DNA of 64,000 nucleotides from Metridium senile (Eukaryota > Cnidaria > Anthozoa > Actiniaria > Metridiidae), in contig OX459095.1 in NCBI GenBank assembly GCA_949775045.1, forward strand, positions 34,524,768 through 34,588,767, given 5' to 3'. Shown here piece after piece: positions 59,811 through 64,000 of the stretch. Under the pieces are notes generated by a model. It did not search any database. It was not told the origin of the DNA and was given only the letters and a program-made list of their open reading frames with translations. The number at the start of each line of letters is the position of its first letter. The first letter of the stretch is position 1. The position numbers and the translations under genes were made by a program.

Positions 59811-62800
59811 GTTTAGTTTAGTTTAATAGAATTCGTCATAACAAGATATTACATAACAATATTTGTATGAACAGGTGAAAATTACAGGACGAAAATCCCA
59901 ATTGACAATTTAAACCTATAAAAAAGTAAAACATCAAATAAACAAAGTTAACAAATATTTAAATAATTAATATAAACAGAAAAATATTTTAAATCTATGG
60001 TGGCCGATACGTTGTTAATTTATTTGAGTACAGAATTTGGAGTAGATTTTTGAAATTAGATAGGCTATCAACGTTCTTTAAGTTCGAGGGGAGACTGTTC
60101 CACAAAGCTATAGTTCTGGGAAAGTATGATTTACGGTAGTAATTTTGTTTGTGATGTAAAAGAGGTCTATAGTTCGAAGGGTCAAAGTTCCGAGTAGAGT
60201 ATCTTGAGGTAGACGGAATTAGTAGGTTGGAAAAACTTTTTATGTCGATGATTTCGGATTTAATCTTGTAAAACAATGTCAAGTCGATGATATCACGTCT
60301 ATGTTCTAACGGTAGTAGATTAAGAGTTTTGAGTCTTTCTGTGTAGCTTACATCGGAGGGTGGATAGTTTAATATAAATTTGGTTGCTCGACGTTGGATG
60401 TTCTCTATTAAAGCTACATGCTTAGCTGTGTGTGGCGACCACAAATTACTTGCGTATTCTAATCGGGGTCTAACCAAAGTACAATAGAGGAGCTGTTTTG
60501 TTGCAGGATCGCGTATGTGGCAGCAAACTCGCTTCACAAGTCCTAATAATTTGTTGGCGTTTGAGCACATGAGTTCAATGTGTGATTTCCATGACAGATC
60601 TGTGGTCACAAGTACACCAAGGTCTTTTGTTTGGTTTGCAGATTCAAGAACCTGCCCAGCCAGATGGTAGGATTGCTTGTTAGTGTTCTTTTTTTTTGAC
60701 ATTTGTAAAACTTTGCATTTAGAAGTACTGAATTCCATTCCATGGTCTAGACTCCACTTATGTAAGGAATCTATGTCCGCTTGTAGACAAAGAGCAGATG
60801 TTGGGGAGTCAACAGAATGATAGAGTTTAGAGTCGTCGGCATAAAGGGCGATTGTAGAACCGCCTTGCACATAACATGGTATATTGTTAGCATAGACCAA
60901 AAAGAGCAGGGGCCCCAGAATTGACCCCTGCGGAACGCCAGATAGTACCGGTAGCCAAGATGAAGAAGTTCCGTTCAGTACTACACGTTGCTGTCTGTTA
61001 GACAGATATGATTCAAACCACTCAAGAAGAGAGCCCGCAACTCCATATTCCCTTAGCCTTGTTATAAGATGGAGGTGTGAAACCTTATCAAAGGCTTTAG
61101 AAAGGTCTAAGTGAACAACATGTATCTCACTACCACTTGCTAGTTTATCCAAGATGTCATTGTATACTTCCAGTAGTTGTGTAACAGTTGATTTTCCTTT
61201 GAGGAAACCGTGTTGAAGATGGTATAAGGATCTTTCAAGGTGAGCAAAGCAGTGGTTGTAGACACAGCGTTCAAAGACTTTGGATACGATAGGTAGAAGT
61301 GAAATAGGTCTGTAGTTCTCTGGTAAAGTCGGGTCGTCTTTTTTAAATACTGGTGTGACATTGGCTCGTTTCCACAAATTGGGAAACGAACCAAGTGATA
61401 GTGATAGATTAAATAGCTGACACAAGGATGGAGCAATCTCATTGGCGGTGTTTTTTAATAGGGCACCAGGGATATCATCTGGACCGTTTGCTTTATTTGG
61501 GTCAAGATTCAGAAGAACTTTCTCCACTTCAGCAGCAGTTAAGCTAACAGAACATAGTTCCACGTCGACTTGAGTGGTCGAGTTGACGCTAGTAGATTGT
61601 AGAGGTGTTGCCAAGCAAAATACAGAATGAAAGAACTGGTTTAGGGTATTTGCCATTTCTTTAGTGTTAGTTATGAAAGATTGACCATTTCGTAGGAAGC
61701 TGAGGGATAGATTGACAGTTGTCTGAGACTTCACATATTGCCAGAAACGTTTGGGATTTTCAGCGATGGAATTTTTCAGTTTTTCTGCAAGATCTTTTCG
61801 TTTTTGGGATATCAGCTTTTTTGTAGCACGACGGAGATCATTAAACTTATTCTTTGCCAAGAGAGAGCCCGTTTTGATTGCCTTTTTTCTCTGCGCATCC
61901 TTCTTTTTAAGCATTGATCGGAGCTCTTTATCAATCCACGGATGATTGTTTACATTTTTAACTTTTGATTTAGGAATGTGATCGTCGACAGCAGAAAGGA
62001 ACAGATCATTCCAATTAGCAAGTGATAAGTTAATGTCGTCAGGGACAAAGCATAAGTCCCACGGGATTTTTTTTACTGATTCTTTGAGTCCCGTCCAATT
62101 TGCATTTTTGAAATTGTAAACAACGCGTTTCACTTTCGGTCGTTTTGAAACTTTAAGACTTAACTCAAAGCTAATTAATTTGTGGTCTGTACATATGATA
62201 TCGTCGTACCCATGTATATGCTGGAACTTGGTTGGAATGGTAGTCAAAATTAAATCCAATATGTTTTGTTTTCTAGTTGGAAAGTCTACTAGTTGCCATA
62301 AGTAATTGTCTTTGATAAGCTTGGTAAAATAAATATATACAGCATCGTTCGATGTTGCAGTTCCTGTGTTCCAATCTATTTCTGATAAGTTGAAATCACC
62401 GATTAGAATTATTTGATCAAACTTGGCTTTTGATACCAAGCGTAGAGTTTTCTTGAGTTGTTTAAGACAGTAGACATCGCTGTCAGGAGGCCTATAGAAA
62501 ACAATTGCCAATATTTTTCGTCTCGAATTGGGATGGAGTTCGCAAACTAAAATTTCTGCATCCGTTTCGAGATCACGACGACGTCGGCTTAGGATGTGAT
62601 TTCTGACTGCCAGAAAAACACCCCCTCCCTTACGTTTTTCCCTGTCTCGTCTGTGGATGACGAATTCAGAACAGGGGAGTAATTCACAGTCCAAGTACTT
62701 TGAGTTTAGCCATGATTCAACGCAGAAAATAAGATCTTTTCCTATTGATAAAGCCTGAAGCTCGCCCGTCTTTTTGGCTACGCTTCGGGCGTTCATGTAT

Positions 62801-63140
62801 AGGCCTTTAATGGCTTGGCAGTAGGTAGTCTTGTGGTTGCTGTCATTTATAGGACCAGGATGAGTAGAAATGTCCCCACATAGAAGCAGTAGACCGACTA
62901 AATAACCTTTCGAGCTTGTAAAATCACGACGTGAACGTAGATGATGGTGAGTAGAATCATCAGAAAAGGTATTTTTAGCTGGAGTTGTCTTACAAAATCG
63001 CCACAGATGGAAAGGTAACTCAATGTTACTGCTGTATGGATATTCAATCTCGATTATATGTAGCAATATTCGCATTGCTACTAAGAAGATGACAGAGCTC
63101 GGTCGAGTGCGTTCGGCCGCCATTTTGAACTAATAAATAC
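59811..63140 (-). mobile_element. Full-length-looking CR1/L2-type LINE
   Basis: The element contains a complete 1042-aa ORF, a short 5' leader (about 17 nt) and a ~180-nt 3' region ending in tandem TAAAC units, typical of non-LTR elements that prime on a short 3' repeat. Both flanks are the same minisatellite. The repetitive target prevents a confident target-site duplication. The intact ORF points to a recent insertion. Confidence 0.9.
59995..63123 (-). CDS. LINE endonuclease-reverse transcriptase, 1042 aa
   Basis: This enzyme nicks target DNA and reverse-transcribes its own RNA at the nick. Residues 83-91 are GDISTHPGP, a 2A-like ending with His in place of the usual Asn. An AP-endonuclease domain follows (about 105-330): MNARSV, FCVESWL with the catalytic Glu, RKGGGVFLAV, LIGDFNL and the CTDHK His. 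The reverse transcriptase (about 520-800) has VFKKDD…NYRPISLL, LDLSKAFDKVSH, SGVPQGSILGPLLF and the catalytic LYADDSKLY. The C-terminal part includes SWKSHIELM, RRATKFI and RTIALWNSLP, usual for CR1/L2 relatives. No RNase H or separate gag-like ORF1 is seen. No stop or frameshift interrupts the frame. Family placement between CR1 and L2 is uncertain. Confidence 0.9.
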   Translation of the reverse strand: MAAERTRPSSVIFLVAMRILLHIIEIEYPYSSNIELPFHLWRFCKTTPAKNTFSDDSTHHHLRSRRDFTSSKGYLVGLLLLCGDISTHPGPINDSNHKTTYCQAIKGLYMNARSVAKKTGELQALSIGKDLIFCVESWLNSKYLDCELLPCSEFVIHRRDREKRKGGGVFLAVRNHILSRRRRDLETDAEILVCELHPNSRRKILAIVFYRPPDSDVYCLKQLKKTLRLVSKAKFDQIILIGDFNLSEIDWNTGTATSNDAVYIYFTKLIKDNYLWQLVDFPTRKQNILDLILTTIPTKFQHIHGYDDIICTDHKLISFELSLKVSKRPKVKRVVYNFKNANWTGLKESVKKIPWDLCFVPDDINLSLANWNDLFLSAVDDHIPKSKVKNVNNHPWIDKELRSMLKKKDAQRKKAIKTGSLLAKNKFNDLRRATKKLISQKRKDLAEKLKNSIAENPKRFWQYVKSQTTVNLSLSFLRNGQSFITNTKEMANTLNQFFHSVFCLATPLQSTSVNSTTQVDVELCSVSLTAAEVEKVLLNLDPNKANGPDDIPGALLKNTANEIAPSLCQLFNLSLSLGSFPNLWKRANVTPVFKKDDPTLPENYRPISLLPIVSKVFERCVYNHCFAHLERSLYHLQHGFLKGKSTVTQLLEVYNDILDKLASGSEIHVVHLDLSKAFDKVSHLHLITRLREYGVAGSLLEWFESYLSNRQQRVVLNGTSSSWLPVLSGVPQGSILGPLLFLVYANNIPCYVQGGSTIALYADDSKLYHSVDSPTSALCLQADIDSLHKWSLDHGMEFSTSKCKVLQMSKKKNTNKQSYHLAGQVLESANQTKDLGVLVTTDLSWKSHIELMCSNANKLLGLVKRVCCHIRDPATKQLLYCTLVRPRLEYASNLWSPHTAKHVALIENIQRRATKFILNYPPSDVSYTERLKTLNLLPLEHRRDIIDLTLFYKIKSEIIDIKSFSNLLIPSTSRYSTRNFDPSNYRPLLHHKQNYYRKSYFPRTIALWNSLPSNLKNVDSLSNFKNLLQILYSNKLTTYRPP

Positions 63141-63590
63141 ACATCACATCACATCGTTATCAATCAAGATCACCATCATCACAACCGCTAACTACTATCA
63201 TCGTTACAATCATCATTACTATCACATCACATCGTTATCAATCAAAATCACCATCACCATCATCACAACCACCACCACCATCATTGTTACCATCATCATT
63301 ACTATCACATCACATCGTTATCAATCAAGATTACCATCATCACAACCGCTAACTACTATCATCGTTACAATCATCATTACTATTACATCACGCCATTATC
63401 AATCAACATCACTATCAAATCGTTATGAATCAAAATTACTATTACAACCACCATCATTACTATCACATCAATCATCATCATCATCACAACAATGATTATC
63501 AATCACCATCATCATCATTATCATCACATCGTTATCAATCAAAATCACCATCACAACCACCATCATTACTATCACATCATAGTTACTATT
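63141..63590. repeat. CAT/ATC-rich minisatellite, right part
   Basis: Continuation of the repeat at 59399-59810, with the same CGTTATCAATCAA and CATCATTACTATCAC words, gradually degenerating towards 63590. Confidence 0.9.
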
Positions 63591-63675
63591 CACCACCCTA
63601 CCCCATTGTTCTCTCTCTGCACTAAATCACTGATTGCTGAGTACCCGCGTCTGAAAGCAAAGATATTTAGTTATG

Positions 63676-63745
63676 TTGCAGTTCGCACTCTGCAATATCA
63701 AACATATTGCAGTTCGCACTCTGCAATATCAAACATATTGCAGTG
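63676..63745. repeat. 31-bp direct repeat, about 2 copies
   Basis: TTGCAGTTCGCACTCTGCAA followed by TATCAAACATA occurs at 63676 and 63707, and a third partial start lies at 63738. Confidence 0.8.
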
Positions 63746-63857
63746 TGTTTTGTTAAGTGTGTATAACTAATAATTTCCATTCTAGTAAGCATCATCAGAC
63801 TTATAATTCATTAAATAATTTACTAGATAGCGATTTTTGGTGAAAAAAGACTTTGAG

Positions 63858-63940
63858 TACCAATGCCAGGATTCGAACCGAGACCTTCTGCATTGCTGTA
63901 TCCGCGCTTTAAGCCATTATGCTACCCAGGCAACCGATGG
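63858..63940 (-). tRNA. tRNA-like sequence (tRNA pseudogene or SINE head)
   Basis: The - strand has an A-box-like GGGTAGCATAATGGCTTA and a perfect B box GGTTCGAATCC at the right spacing. The acceptor arms do not pair well and no anticodon can be assigned confidently, so a tRNA-derived SINE or pseudogene is more likely than a working tRNA. Confidence 0.4.
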
Positions 63941-64000
63941 AAAACTTGCAACAAAAACACGTTTAATGTCATCAAGTTCATTAGCATTCCTCTAAATAGA

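Noticed and set aside
59355..59826. His-rich and Ile/Thr-rich open frames
   Set aside because: They follow from the CAT/ATC minisatellite; the same happens at 63425-63770. Not genes.
62840..62900. Viral 2A peptide implying a virus insertion
   Set aside because: The surrounding protein is a LINE endonuclease-reverse transcriptase. 2A-like motifs are known in non-LTR elements, and this one lacks the required Asn.

Overview
The window is nuclear DNA of an invertebrate animal. Genes are split into many short GT-AG exons, introns are AT-rich, and miniature inverted-repeat transposons, tRNA-like SINE fragments, microsatellites and a non-LTR retrotransposon are common. The gene content (a LIG3 with metazoan architecture, WBP4, a homeobox family) and the repeat style suggest a marine non-vertebrate such as a cnidarian. 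That placement is an inference; no species is identified.

Layout. (1) 305-16682, + strand: the last 24 exons of DNA ligase III, reconstructed by hand in one continuous frame (736 residues). They cover the end of the DNA-binding domain, the whole adenylation and OB core, an acidic linker, a PBZ-type (poly(ADP-ribose)-binding) zinc finger and a C-terminal BRCT domain. The 5' exons lie left of the window. Its introns hold at least eleven foldback/MITE elements, SINE fragments, a roughly 480-bp GAT microsatellite and a ~101-bp tandem repeat. (2) 16683-18590: no gene seen; foldback elements, some nested. (3) About 18598-58699: a macrosatellite of 20 head-to-tail units, period 1994 bp. Each unit carries a complete two-exon homeobox gene on the - strand (226 aa), with an eh1/Hep-like motif (FMIEDIL) in exon 1 and a divergent homeodomain in exon 2 that has Lys in place of the near-invariant Asn51. 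Each unit also has a compact promoter with a TATTTAAA box and two 12-bp E2F-type sites, plus a separate E-box/CRE block. Units 1-18 are almost identical; units 19 and 20 at the right (transcriptionally upstream) edge are diverged but keep open frames. (4) 58948-59109, + strand: the first coding exons of WBP4 (FBP21), with a start codon split by an intron, divergent from the array. (5) 59811-63140: a full-length-looking CR1/L2-type LINE on the - strand with an intact 1042-aa endonuclease-reverse transcriptase, sitting in a CAT/ATC-rich minisatellite inside WBP4 intron 2. A tRNA-like sequence lies at the right end.

The outstanding object is the homeobox macrosatellite. It resembles in organisation, not by demonstrated homology, the mammalian D4Z4/DUX4 array: a homeobox gene embedded in every unit of a homogenising tandem array, here with E2F-type promoters. 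LIG3 and WBP4 are ordinary single-copy genes flanking it.
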